A DNA stretch of 39,889 nucleotides from Helochares maculicollis. Lineage: Eukaryota > Arthropoda > Insecta > Coleoptera > Hydrophilidae. Below the pieces are notes generated by a model. It searched no databases. It worked only from the letters and a program-made list of their open reading frames with translations, and was not told the origin of the DNA. Made by a program: the position numbers and the translations under genes. Where the stretch lies: NCBI GenBank assembly GCA_033557835.1, contig JAWQRO010000400.1, forward strand, positions 1-39,889, in the 5' to 3' direction. Positions 1-11,700 of this stretch are shown here, piece after piece (position 1 is the stretch's first letter; every line of letters starts with the position of its first letter).

Positions 1-110
1 AAAAAAAAAAAAAATAAATACAAAAAAAAAAAAAAAATTAAGAGGCTACACCCTGCAATATGGGTTGAAATAGCTGCAAATGATGATGATGATGATGATA
101 TATATATATT
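1..110. repeat. Poly(A) run and (TGA)n/(TA)n simple repeats at window edge
   Basis: Positions 1-37 are almost pure A. A unique stretch of about 43 bases follows, then a TGA trinucleotide repeat (81-99) that runs into a short TA repeat (100-109). A unique segment ending in a short tandem tail is how the 3' ends of many insect non-LTR retroelements and SINEs look, but too little lies inside the window to name one. Taken alone these are simple repeats. Confidence 0.6.
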
Positions 111-3100
111 TATAAAAAGGCTTAAATTTTCTTTTAAATTGTCTGCAGATAGTATTTAAACTAGGTTGGTTCTAAATGTTTGCTTTTCAATAAAAACAAA
201 GATGACGTGACGCTAGTCATACATCCCTAATTAGGAATTATGAATTATAACAGTATATTTTAAAGAAACTATTATACCATGTAGAGTATACTTTTCAAAC
301 GAAAGGATAATTAACCACTACTGCATCAATAATGCAATAACTAAGTAAATAAATAATAACCTGCGCAAGTAGAAGTTTTTGTTACTAAGCTTATGTTAAT
401 ATCCCAAAGGCTTGTCTTACAACTAGATAGGTGAGTTGCTTAAGGCATTTGAAACTAAATAGCTTGCCTCCGACAAAGTTGGCGTTTTGGTCGATACTCA
501 TTCGCAAATATAACTTCTGATTATGTAGGAACTTCCACTAACTTTAATATACCATATATTAAAAGGAAATGGGAAAAGACCAATTTTATATAGATTTTAA
601 GTGAAAAACTAGAATCGATAATCTAACTAAAAAATGTCTATATAATAATACTACGGAAGCCCCTAAATCAATATGTTCTCCTAATTGGAAACTATTAAAA
701 ATTCATAACTACATGGGAGTTCCTGTCTCTTTTTCCGTTTTTGATTAATATGCACTTTCTTTGTTGGCGGAACTTTTTTGCGCGTTTTATGAAACATCCG
801 TGTGGATGGGTTGTTGAACGGGAGATCTTTATTAAAAAACTCAATTTATAGTTTCGCAAAAGCAGGAGCCGAGAAAACAAAAAATTAGAGAAGTTATTTC
901 AAAAGAACTACACGCTTATAATTGTTTGGGGGAACTTTCAGATCTGTAGATTCAATTAGATCAGCTTCGTCACTCAATACTTGTAAGTTCAGCGGGTGCT
1001 CTGGTTGGCAACTGAATGCAAATTGACCAATTTGGTCCTTGCTAAACTCGCTGTTTCATCAAACATCAAGTTAAAAGTAAACGTAAAAGAGTGAACATGC
1101 ACTGACCTATTTTTCTGCGGAATTAAAAGCGAAACATCTCCCTGTTTTTTAACTCCCATTTGGTTTTTATTAGCACTACGCTTTGTTATTTACCACTACG
1201 GTTTGTAATATTTTTTGTAATACTGCTATTTTTAATACCACTACGAGTACACAAAAATAAAGTTTTAAAACGCCATAAAGCGGAGGTTTTATAAAGCTAT
1301 TTTACAAACTACAAAAGGAACAATAAAACGTTATTGGAAAGTGCACAGATGGACAAAGACCAAACTATTTTCATTAATTAAGAAAGTTTGGCAACGGTTA
1401 GCATCCAGTCGGGGCAACTTTTAGCAAAGTAAACTATAATAGTTCCGACTTTAAACCCTACGGCACACACGAAAGTTCCTCCTCTTCTACGTGCTTAATA
1501 TGATGTGGCGATTTGCTATTATAATAGGGTAAGTGTAAGGTGTATATTGTTTGCCTAAAGCAACAGACCATCATTTATACAAATCTTTTTTTAGCTAATG
1601 AAATTTTGGAGCTGTTGAAAAATGTATGGTCTTTGAAAAACTCGGCGATAATAATTGATTTGTGTAAAAAGGAAGTATATGTATTTAATAAAATTTCACT
1701 TGTAAAGAGAAAACGAAAAGAAATGGGACGAAACAAAATAACAAGATTTGCATATTTGAACCGGAGACGTTAATAAATATTACGAAAAAATAAAACGCCG
1801 GAAATAAATCCTGAAATCGAGAAAAACCCTCATGGCGTTTCAGATTACTTTAAATTAAGAGGATTTTGCATGGATTTATCGGCACCCCTTATATTTAAAA
1901 ACAATCTAACTTATTTTCACAGCAGAATATCATATTTATATTTCACCAAATAGCAGAAATATATTTTCAATGTCCGAAAGGTAATTCACTACGCAATGCT
2001 TATCTTTTTCTCCGGAAATAAAGGTTTCTGTCCCTCGAAAAGGTTTGAATACCGGAAAAGAATATTGGTTCAATAAGCATACGCATTGTTTATAATTATA
2101 TTTTAGACGTATTTATGTTGCCGAATAAAAATAAAACGTATGGATGTAATGTAATTTTAACTGAGTTTCTACATTCTGTTAATTTATCACAGATTGTAAG
2201 AATAAATTTCACTGATATCAGAAGGATGAATTTGAAAATACAGTACTTGAGTAATATTAAAGGTGACTCTTTAGAGCAAGCTTTTAAAATAAATATGATT
2301 TTGTGTATTTAGTAATTTCACACTTTTATTGATAATTTTCAAAACAAGTGCAACAATAATCCCTTAAAAAATCTAACTTAAGCTGCTATATGTTCCATAT
2401 TTATTGAAGTATTTTACTACGTGATGGATAAATGACAAATCTTTTAATATTTTTTGTATTTTAACTGCCAGTATACCAAGTTTTGCTAGCGAAAATGTGA
2501 GATTGGTATAAATCCGGTAGATTTTTATTGGTAACTTATCAGGTATGGTGACTAAAAAGCAGCATTTTCGGAATATTTTACTTTTTAAAATCAAAACGGT
2601 AAAACTTCTACTCAAAGTTATCTGATGTGTATGAAGATGTATTGATCGAACGCAAGTGATGCTAGTATGCAATATTTTGATCTAGAAATTTTTATGATAG
2701 AGGTGAACTACGTCCTGGGAAGCTAGTTGTAGCTTGTGTTGATAATAAAGACTTTAGTTGATACAAATTAATCAATAAAATATAGTCTGCCAAGATAGCT
2801 GACAGATTAAATTTATAGAATTACACCGCTCATAATCTGAAAGTTCAATATATACGTTTTTCTGCTTCTTGCGGAAAATAATTTGATCCATTTTTAGGCC
2901 TATTGTCATTAAGGAGGAAATATTGATTGTATACAATAATAATAAACATAAAAGATCACGTTAAAAGTTAAAAAGATGAACCGACTAAAAGCATTTCGAA
3001 AGTACTTATTCATAAAAAGCATGGATCAGCATTTTGATAACAAATAATAAACTTTGTATAAACGTAATAATAATGGTGCTGCCAGAAATATGACAAAAGT

Positions 3101-3440
3101 TGTTGATTCAGAATGGGCAATATGCAACTCAATAAAATATTAATTCACTCTAATAAGTTTTTCTCACATTTCAAAAGAAAAAATTAAATATAGACCCAGT
3201 ACCATTGTAGAGAGATCATTTATATCTTGCGTTAAAACTAAGATGCAAGTCAAATACCGCTTCTATTGAAGGACGAACAAAAACGACCAAGGGTAAAGCA
3301 ATGTCAAAAAACACTAGTCATCCAATTTCTTTTATTATTTTTGCTAGTAAGAAGTTAACTTCCTAACGTGTAGGGATTTTAGGTAGTAAAAACTGATTTG
3401 ACGGAGAGATCTTTTAAAATTACTCCCCTGATCCCGTACT
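111..3440. other. Intergenic, AT-rich, no gene recognised
   Basis: Open frames here are short (77, 65 and 99 codons at most), low in complexity, begin at arbitrary starts and resemble no family I know. A small diverged repeat with the core CACTACG occurs at 1170-1187, 1190-1207 and 1235-1252. I see no RNA gene. Confidence 0.5.
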
Positions 3441-3450
3441 GTACATCAGT

Positions 3451-3777
3451 GAAAATGATTTGTATATTTATTTATATGAACCTGAAAATAAACGTCACTG
3501 CTAGTTATTCTTCTGCAAAGTCAAAAAATAGTTAATACTGGTTAGTATGCAACCGATTGTTTGCCACAAGTAATCGTTAAACTTCGAAAAATCAGCCCAA
3601 CACGACGACTCATACTCCAGCAAGACAATGTAAGTGCGCACACAACTCACTAGTCAATTGCATTTTGTTAGACTTGATTGTTAGACCATACTCCATATAG
3701 TCCCGACCTAAGCAACAATGAATACTCCTGCAAAATTAAAGAATAAATTGCATGGTCATAGTTTTCACATGAAATGT
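3451..3777 (+). pseudogene. Degenerate mariner-like transposase fragment (catalytic region)
   Basis: The + strand translation shows a decayed mariner/IS630-type DDE transposase. A piece reading YIYLYEPENK (3460-3489) resembles the family block after the first catalytic Asp (W-x-Y-x-Y-[DE]-P-E-[NT]-K). Codons 3546-3650 are continuously open and contain CLPQV, a KLRKISPTRRLIL segment and QQDNVSAHT, the block with the second catalytic Asp (codon 3624). After three stops, the same frame resumes with LLDHTPYSPDL (3678-3710), the family's PPYSPDL block. The third acidic position appears as Glu (NNEY) where most mariners have Asp. A +1 frame then gives KNKLHGH, matching the usual KNKLRG. The distance between the second and third acidic residues is short (31 residues between them), so a small deletion is likely. 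It is non-functional, and its terminal repeats were not found. Confidence 0.72.
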
Positions 3778-6449
3778 TATACACCTATATGAGTATATGG
3801 AGCGTCATATTAATATGAACACAAATTGATAAATTACATTGGAAAGAATTATGTTTAATCGAAAAAAAAATTGCTAGATAGGAAACTTATTTCCTAGAAT
3901 CTTATACAAAAGTATAAGAAACCAATTAAAAAACTCTAAAAGATGAACCAGTCTTAGCCGTCTAGTTTTAAGAATTAAGTAAGTATTTTCTAGGGCCAAA
4001 GTAGCTATTTTCGAAGCTATAAGTGAACGATGAGGTAGCATCAGCATGAGTGATTAATTATTGCCTCAACAAGAACATGAATATTGCATGGGCTATAAAA
4101 GTGTGTATTAGAACGGTGCTGAACCGACATTGAAAACTGAACTCCCAAGTTTAATTACCTCTTTAGGCTTACACTATCAGGAAAGCTCAATAGAACTGGC
4201 AGGGTATATATTAAACTAATGGCAAAGCATGTGAGAAAGTCTCTTAAGAATTATACGTACACAAAATAATCCGTAAGAGGTGCGAGAACTCTTTCTTAAC
4301 TAAGTAGATTTATTTTCTTAATTTACATTTCACTGAACAAGAATTTATAAAGATTTCATAAAAGTTTTTAGCGACGAATGAACCCATTGGGATCTAATAC
4401 TATATGTTACAATTAGATCAGCTCGATAATAAAGATAATTATACTGATTTATGTAATAAGGAAAGTTAAAAACAGGAAAAGTGAACTCACATTCAATATA
4501 AGAAAAACTGAAATTTACTCGGAACGGAAAGTGAAGGTCGATGAATTTGTAAAAACTCCCAAACTAACTTCGCGTTTCTGCGTTTGAAACGCACAATTAA
4601 TTATAACTTTAACGTGGAATGCAGAGATCTGTTAACCAAACGATTCCAGGCTTGATAATTGCACGTGAAATCTGAAATTAATGACCACTTAAGTTTTTTA
4701 TTCGTCGCACAAATAATTAATAGAGTCTATTTGGATCACATAAAAATCAAATATCAATTTTGATTGCCAATAAAATTAGGGTGTACTAAATGTTACATCG
4801 TTTTCCAAATTTGGTGCTTAATTAGGAACCATATTTTTCAAAGTTTGAAACATACTTAATCATTGTAATGAATTTTACAAGGTAATTTAATTAAGTAGAA
4901 ATTTACAAGAGATTAACATTTTTTGACATGGTTTGCAGTAATCCAATAAAAAGCAAATAATTAGTTCGCAGTACAGCAGCTATGTGTATCCCTTAGATAG
5001 GACTAATTTGTGTTGTCAGTTATTCTAATATATAACGCAGATTCTTTTAATGTATCACTACTTAAACAGAGCAATTAACAATTGTTATACTTCTGAGAAG
5101 TTTTAAATGCAATGGTTAAGAAAGAGATGCGGTTTAACAGGTGGTAGTCTTGTAAACATGTGACGTGTAATCATATAATTTAATCTGATATGGTTATATC
5201 TTTAAAAGATATCTGTTGATACAAGAAGAATATTTGTCATTCTTAGTAAGTGTGAATTTCTACAAGTTTCTTGTAAAACAAACAAAATGAAATGGTTGAC
5301 CAACTGTACCTTTAATTTTATCTCTGAAATTGTTGTTTTTCCGGTTTGTCATATGCTTGCCGATAAATAATTTTATACAACGAGAATCTTACAGTGTATA
5401 TAAGCAAAGAGTAAAATCTACATCGCAGCATTCTATGAACCGAATACTTAAGTTTTAGATGAATTAAAACAAAATTGCATAATTAATTTCTAAAAGTAAT
5501 TTGGCTTAAAAATAATAACAAGTGACCATCGGTGTATTAATTATACGAATATAAATTAAATTAGGTAGAGCATTCCTAACGCTAAGTATATCAAAAAATC
5601 TGCAGTATTTAAACTTGTCTGCATGAAACGAGTGAAATAAAAAATGAATGGATCAATTTGTAACGAAATATTCAGACTTCGAAATAATTAGAATGCGATT
5701 TCATCTTTTATGACCGAATGCAAATCATCTTCATTAATTTTGTTAAAGGTGAAATTCTTATATTTTACCAAATTCTGGCGGTTGAAGTAAAATTTTCACG
5801 CTTGCCACCTGTTGGGAGCTGCATTTAATTCGCTCATTGCATAAATGCATGATGTTTAAAATCTCCAGAATTCAAGTTCGACGATGCAAGGTTAACGAAT
5901 CGTGTACTTAGGAAAGTTAGTAACATATTTATTTACATGGCTGTAATTTATATGGAGATGCTTTAAAATTTGTATTAATAGAAAGTTCACGAAACTTTTA
6001 AATAATCATATAATAATAGCGTTTTGTTTGCTAATAATAGTGAAACTATGAGATTATGAGTAAGAAACTTGCTGAAATGCATAAAAGGATTGTAAAATAA
6101 TTTTATCATACGTAAACGTACATTTATAAACCATAAAAAATCCTTTCTGTGATAAAGAAAACTTATGATAAGTTTTCGAATAGTTTTCTTAATTTATTTC
6201 GCATACTATAATTTCTTTCTTTAAATAGAGAAAATTTTGGTTGTGAAGCTGTTTTTTTTTGTTTCGTTTTGAGTTTTTGCACACCATTTGGTCTTGTAAG
6301 GCAAAAAATTGGAAATCAAAATTTCTTCATTTTTACAAAACTTGAGAATAATCAATATTTTATATTATAGATACATTTAAAATTAAATAAAAAAGGGCAT
6401 TGACTCAAATAGGATAACGAAATCTTGACAAGAAATGTACACGAGATAT
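3778..6449. other. Intergenic, AT-rich, nothing recognised
   Basis: There is no open frame of 60 codons or more and no RNA gene. Slightly GC-richer patches near 4560-4700 and 5800-5900 contain TAATTA-like words but no coding signal. Confidence 0.5.
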
Positions 6450-7010
6450 GCAACTTGTATTAAGATGAAGCAAACAGTGCTGAGCGTGTTTTCTCTTTAT
6501 TGCACCGATAAAAAGTTAGAATTTTCAGAAAAAGATCAATCATACGCCGGTCTGTTGGATAAATTTTGCTTATTTTGAAGGAAGATTCATAATCTAGCGA
6601 TTGACGAAGCCCTCGTATCAATTGGTATAAAAATTGACCAAATCAGTTTCACAATCTTTTTTTGTGATCAGCTGTTTATAATCGTTATGCAAACGCTTAG
6701 AATAGTAAAAATCGATTGGTGCCCAATCTGATTTATACGATATAAGCTTCTATCACAACAACCTTTTTATTGACTAAACTTGAACACTTCTTGTCGATCG
6801 CATGCTTCTATCTAGTCAGTTGTGGACAGTATAGGTCACAGAGTTCAGCGATTGGTCTGATGAGAGAAATTCATAATATATGAATCTCTTCTAATGTCAC
6901 CAACAAACAATAAAATCTTCATGGTAATCGTTTGGGCCGGCTCACCACGCTTATACCACGGTCCAAATGCAAACGGCGCCAAAAGATTTCTGGGTAAACA
7001 TACGAATACA
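6450..7010 (-). pseudogene. Degenerate mariner transposase relic
   Basis: The - strand carries the order of blocks typical of classical mariner transposases, spread over shifted frames. KRGEPAQTI followed by MKILL lies at 6952 downwards. IYYEFL, with an NQT-like QSLNS, follows at 6884-6829. YCPQLTR (6831-6811), a stop, and a stretch with HAIDKK and SLVNKKVVV (6807-6736) come next. In intact mariners the corresponding blocks are RGEPAQT, K[VI]LLCVWW, I[HY]YELL, YCQQLxRL, and KRPxLVNRKGVVF just before HDNARPH. The HDN block with the second Asp is not recognisable, and the C-terminal third is only faintly similar. Several stops and at least three frameshifts make it a long-dead copy. Its blocks differ from those of the relic at 3451-3777, so it is probably a different mariner lineage. 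Confidence 0.68.
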
Positions 7011-8640
7011 ATGTACTATTATTTCGCAGTTATGTTCTGTCTCCTGTGGATAAAAACAATTTAACGCGCTGCAATAAAATTTGACTTTAATGGCTGCATT
7101 CACGGAAAAAATGATTGTAACGGATCTAACGGCATGTTTGGCCTTTATTTTTTATAAAGACAGAGATACCAATATGTCTGTAAAATATTTTTTAACCCTA
7201 ACATTTTTATCTACACATAGAATTTATATATAAATATATATTCTTAGGTGCCATGATTGTTTAAAATATTGATATAAGTTTTGAACAAGATTTGATGTTT
7301 TTTATCATAATTTTCTTATACTTGTTTGAAAATTTATGCACAGAAAATATACTAATATGATCAGATTGCTTCTCGTTAGTTTCTTCTACTTTCCTAACAA
7401 CCGCAGTACAATTACTGCTTACGCTAGAAACCTTGTAACAGAATTTCAACTTTAAAATTACTGTCGTTCTACGAGTGTCTCAATAGGAGTTTCACATCAA
7501 ATCATCTAAAATCAATTTTAAGATGCAGGTTGTTTAATTTAATTTTAGGTTTAACTGTTTCTGTTGTTTTTGTTTTACTTGGAAACATGTATTGTTTAAT
7601 AAAAAATACATTTGGAATTAATGTACTACACATGTTGTATTCGAAATTTTATTATAAAATGGAATTGATGTTCGAGATATTGAAATATTTTCAACTAGCA
7701 CGTAATAGAAATATAAGCAAGTCACCTTCAGATTCATTCATAATAATTCCAAAATTAATGGCACTTAATGAGGATTTCATGCACATTTGCATGTAAGTAT
7801 TCGTGTTGTATGCAAAAATTTGTCGACTAAACGAATTCTGCCGTAGAAGTTGCATGACTAGAGTCTTTTCTTGCACTGATTTTCAAGACAATGATTAATT
7901 AGTTTACATTACATACATTTTCGTATAGTGCATACCACATTATTTGTGTGATATACCCAATTCAATTCAGTTACTATCATCACCATGTCAGGTCTAAGCA
8001 GTAATAATTTATAATAACCACATGCATTATGAATATAATAATTGTCGACTAGAATGTTATAGAATACTTGTATGCAAAATTTACTGCGGGAATTTAATTA
8101 ATTAAGCTTATACCAAATGTAATTTTTGTTAAGTACAACCTGGCATTTTTAAACAAATAAACAGGTTTATTCTTAGTATAAATTTTCAATATTTTGACGA
8201 AATAATTTAGCGAACTGTATAGTGTACAAAGAAACAAATTAGTCGTTTGCAGTAAATTATTTTCTTGTTGCGGTGTTAAGAACCAAGTTGTAATACTTAA
8301 AAATTAATGCTCGTAACGAAACACACAGTTTCTGCTCCAAAGATAATAAATCTGGTACACCCAAAAGCGTCTTTATTATCCGGTCTGTGTGGAGGTAATG
8401 GAACGGAAATTCTGATGTTTCTCAACACAACCCGCATAAAGACTTCAACAAAATACCTTTCAAAGTGATTGATAAATTGACGTGGCTTATAAATCTTAGA
8501 CTTTGCAAAAATTTTCCTCTATCGGAGGTGCAATTAAATTTCAGGCAAATGCTTTAAGTCATAACAAAGACAATGAATCGAAAGAGGAGAGGGTTCCGAG
8601 AAGGCGTGGTTGGAGAAAGGAGATCAGCAGGAAGTTGTAA
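7011..8640. other. Intergenic region upstream of the secreted-protein gene
   Basis: No gene was recognised. The part nearest the mariner relic (7011-7260) may hold its eroded N-terminus on the - strand, but no block is clear. The last about 300 bases (8340-8640) are richer in G+C than the rest and probably belong to the promoter region of the gene starting at 8710; no specific binding site is claimed. Confidence 0.4.
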
Positions 8641-8641
8641 C

Positions 8642-8680
8642 TATATAATGAGGTGGTACCCTCTTAGGAACACTCTCACT
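8642..8680 (+). promoter_or_regulatory. Core promoter of the secreted-protein gene (TATA box and initiator)
   Basis: TATATAAT at about 8643-8649 lies 27-33 bases upstream of TCACT (8676-8680), which resembles the insect initiator TCAGT/TCATT. The ATG follows at 8710, giving a 5' UTR of about 32 bases. TATA-driven short leaders are usual for abundantly expressed cuticle genes. The start site is inferred, not shown. Confidence 0.6.
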
Positions 8681-8709
8681 GAATCCGTTTTACCGTTCTA
8701 GAGACTACG

Positions 8710-8724
8710 ATGAATCTCTTCACA
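8710..8724 (+). CDS. Exon 1 of the secreted-protein gene (MNLFT)
   Basis: ATG plus four codons end exactly at a consensus donor (ACA then GTGAGT). The ATG sits in a fair insect start context (ACGATGA). A five-codon first exon followed by an intron inside the signal peptide is a common layout of insect cuticular protein genes. Exon 2 completes the hydrophobic core in frame, which decides this start. Confidence 0.8.
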
Positions 8725-11700
8725 GTGAGTATTTTACTAATAAAATATTATAAATAAATGAGCGTGTATATTACTTGTGTGGTGTACTATAAAAAATACG
8801 TGGCTAGATGCTGAAGTAAACAGAGGACATTTTACATTTCTGTGGTGGTTTCGAAACGATGGTGCTTTAATATTTAAGTGTCACTTGGTTTAAATATCTG
8901 TCATGCAGAACTGACGGAATCTCTTTGCATGTAAAAGGCGCTGCATTTGCAGTTTCGTTATTTGCATTACATGCTATTAATTTTACGATTTTAGTTTTTG
9001 TAGAGCACTTGCAATGCTATGATAACCTACAAAAAACAGAATGCAGCCTCAGTTTTAGTAATATTAATAATCCACATAGTTTACTAAAAATATTTCTAGG
9101 GCAGTAGCGACTTTTATTGATTTTGCTTTGATTACATTAGGAAATTATTACAAGTTTCAATGAAACTGTAGCGTAAAGTGTTTTGTTATATTGAGCATCG
9201 TCTTTTTTTGCTGTAAGATGTTTCCTCTAAAATGTGTGCAGGGAAAATTGATTTCGAACTCTCAGGCAAGTTTTACGTATCTTACCAAATTGCTAATGAA
9301 TAAAGTTACTTAGGCCAATATAAACAAACTTGAATATCGGTTCAATTGTTTTTGTTACAATGTGAGCCAGACAGTTCTGCAGGAGAATCATGAAGTTTGA
9401 CTATTAAATTTTGCACGTTGTAGTATGAGTTTAAAAACAAAATGGTGCTTATTGAGCTGATGCAATGCGTATCTTATTGAATTAATTTCTTTTAATTAGG
9501 TATTTTTCTGTAGGTTGTAGTTTTAGCTTTTCTCGCCGCGGCTTACGCCAAAGAGGAGAAAGCTGAAAAAGTGCAAGAAAAACGTGGAGCCCTCCAGTAT
9601 TCAGCGGCTACTGCTAAGTATGTGCAAGCAACGGAACCAGCAGAGCCAACAGTAGCTTATGCCACGGCCAAAATCACTCAACAGCAAGTATACGTCCCTA
9701 CGAAGACAGTTGCTTCTGCACCACAACCCAGCTTCCTTGCCCAAGGTGTTCGGTACACATCACCACAATTGGGTACTACACACAACACAGCACCTCAGCA
9801 ATTTGAGTACGAACAGCAACAGCAAGTACAACAAGTTACCTACGTGCAACAGCCAGAAACAAAATTATCTGCAGCACAAATACAAAAGGTATTTTAAAAA
9901 CGAATGAATCCGAATAATGAATTTTGTCTAAAAAGAATTACCCTCACTCATGTACTAAATGATTTAGTTCAACTAGAGTGTGAAAAGCAATTATCCCGTC
10001 AGTTAATCAGAATAGAAGTGATAATTGCCTTCAAAAATCCGTTTAAAATAAAATGTTGTAGGCAATTAAGTAAATTAAACGAATCTATTGTTCGTTGAGG
10101 TATGGTAAACAATCTAGAAAAACGTGTAATTCCAACGCCAATTAAAATTTAAATAAGCGTTCCCTTTTTAGCGACTCAAAATTTTTCACTACGGGTTACA
10201 ATTACAGTAACAAAGCAATTACATGTGAACTACAACTAAATAACTAGATAATCGCGGACGCCTAAAGGCCTAAAATTAAACGGCGATATTTATCTTAATT
10301 TGTTACGAACTCTTTAAAAAGAGCACGGATTAATCAATATTTGGAAAGTGAGAGTTGTACAACCAATCTTGATTTATTAAACTAATTTGCTACATAAAAA
10401 ACAAACCGGCTGAGTTGTTAGATTCTTGAGACATTCACCTTGTCCTTGATACAAGAACTGCTTCTCTTAGCTAAAAACCAATGCAATTCTACACATCACC
10501 GTTTGTGAAAGTGGTCAGCGTGCCGCCTCTACCTCCGAGAAATTATTACACTTAACAACTTCATTAATATTTAAATTATTGTTTCTAATTCTATTGTATA
10601 ATTGCGTATGAATTAGTCATTTCACTTTTTTATGCGTATCGATCGCATCTGGGTATTTTAAAATGGCATCTAAATAATTTATATATATGAGTTTATATGA
10701 AAACGTACGTAAAAATCAATTTAGTTTATATAAATTTATGTTATAGCTGTACTTGACTTTAATGAACAAACAGTTACATATTTATATTTTCAATTAATAT
10801 TTATGGGACGCTTGTACGTCCTGTGTTGTTACTGGATGTAACTTTCATCGTCAAATATGGTCACGCACGAAACAATAGTCGTATTAGTACATATATAGTA
10901 AAAGTGTATTGCAATTTATTAAGGACTATTTATTTATATGCTTAAAAGAAGATTTGAGTCAGGCACAGAAATTTATTTCGAAATGCTTGCTTTTAATGGT
11001 TGTGTAAAGTCTGTTGAGTTCAAAAGTTGCACACAATGGTGTCTACCGCGAATTAGCACTAGATCTGAATTAAATGAAAGCTAAAAGTTATAATTTTTTA
11101 TTGTAATATTTTTAAGAAATATTTTTATGTAGGGGCATTTACAGGATGGATATTTCGATTATTATTACTAACTTATGAAACACAGAAAATAGTTCTTAGT
11201 GAAAGTTTTTGGTGCTTTAATATTGTTAGGATCACTTTTTTCTTATATAAGTCTGATTACTAAACGACCATTATTGGCGACGTTTTGTTTCTAACAGAAA
11301 CTACAATTGAAAATTAACAATATGAAAGAGTTAAGGAAAATGCTGAATTAAGTTATAAATTAACTGAAGGCTACATTAAGTTATGATTTAAAATATGCAG
11401 CTCCTGTCATTTTAACAAAATCATTTTTGTTTGTCGATAATGGTCCATTAACAACACAAATAGGATCGTATTTCATATAATATACAAATAATAAAATGTT
11501 TTTCGAAATGGCTGAGTAAATGGACATCAATTAAATAACACATATTTCTATATTATTCAAGACTTAAATTTTTCAAACTGTCGTTTCAATAAAATTTTAA
11601 TTTTTTTTCAAACAAATATTGCTTAAACTAAATCGTTTAGCGTCAAGCATTAGAACAAAACGGGAAATCCAGTGGCTTAAAAGAGCAAAAAATTATTTAC

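Noticed and set aside
2373..2672. 99-codon - strand frame
   Set aside because: No Kozak-like start, low-complexity Ile/Lys/Leu/Ser content, no splice or family support.
3070..3250. VDSEW-like word upstream of the mariner relic, similar to the family's VNSEW
   Set aside because: It lies before the first catalytic block, the wrong order for the family; probably coincidence.
9659..9907. 82-codon + frame overlapping exon 2
   Set aside because: Out of frame with the signal peptide and rich in His/Leu/Asn from CAA-type codons shifted by one base.
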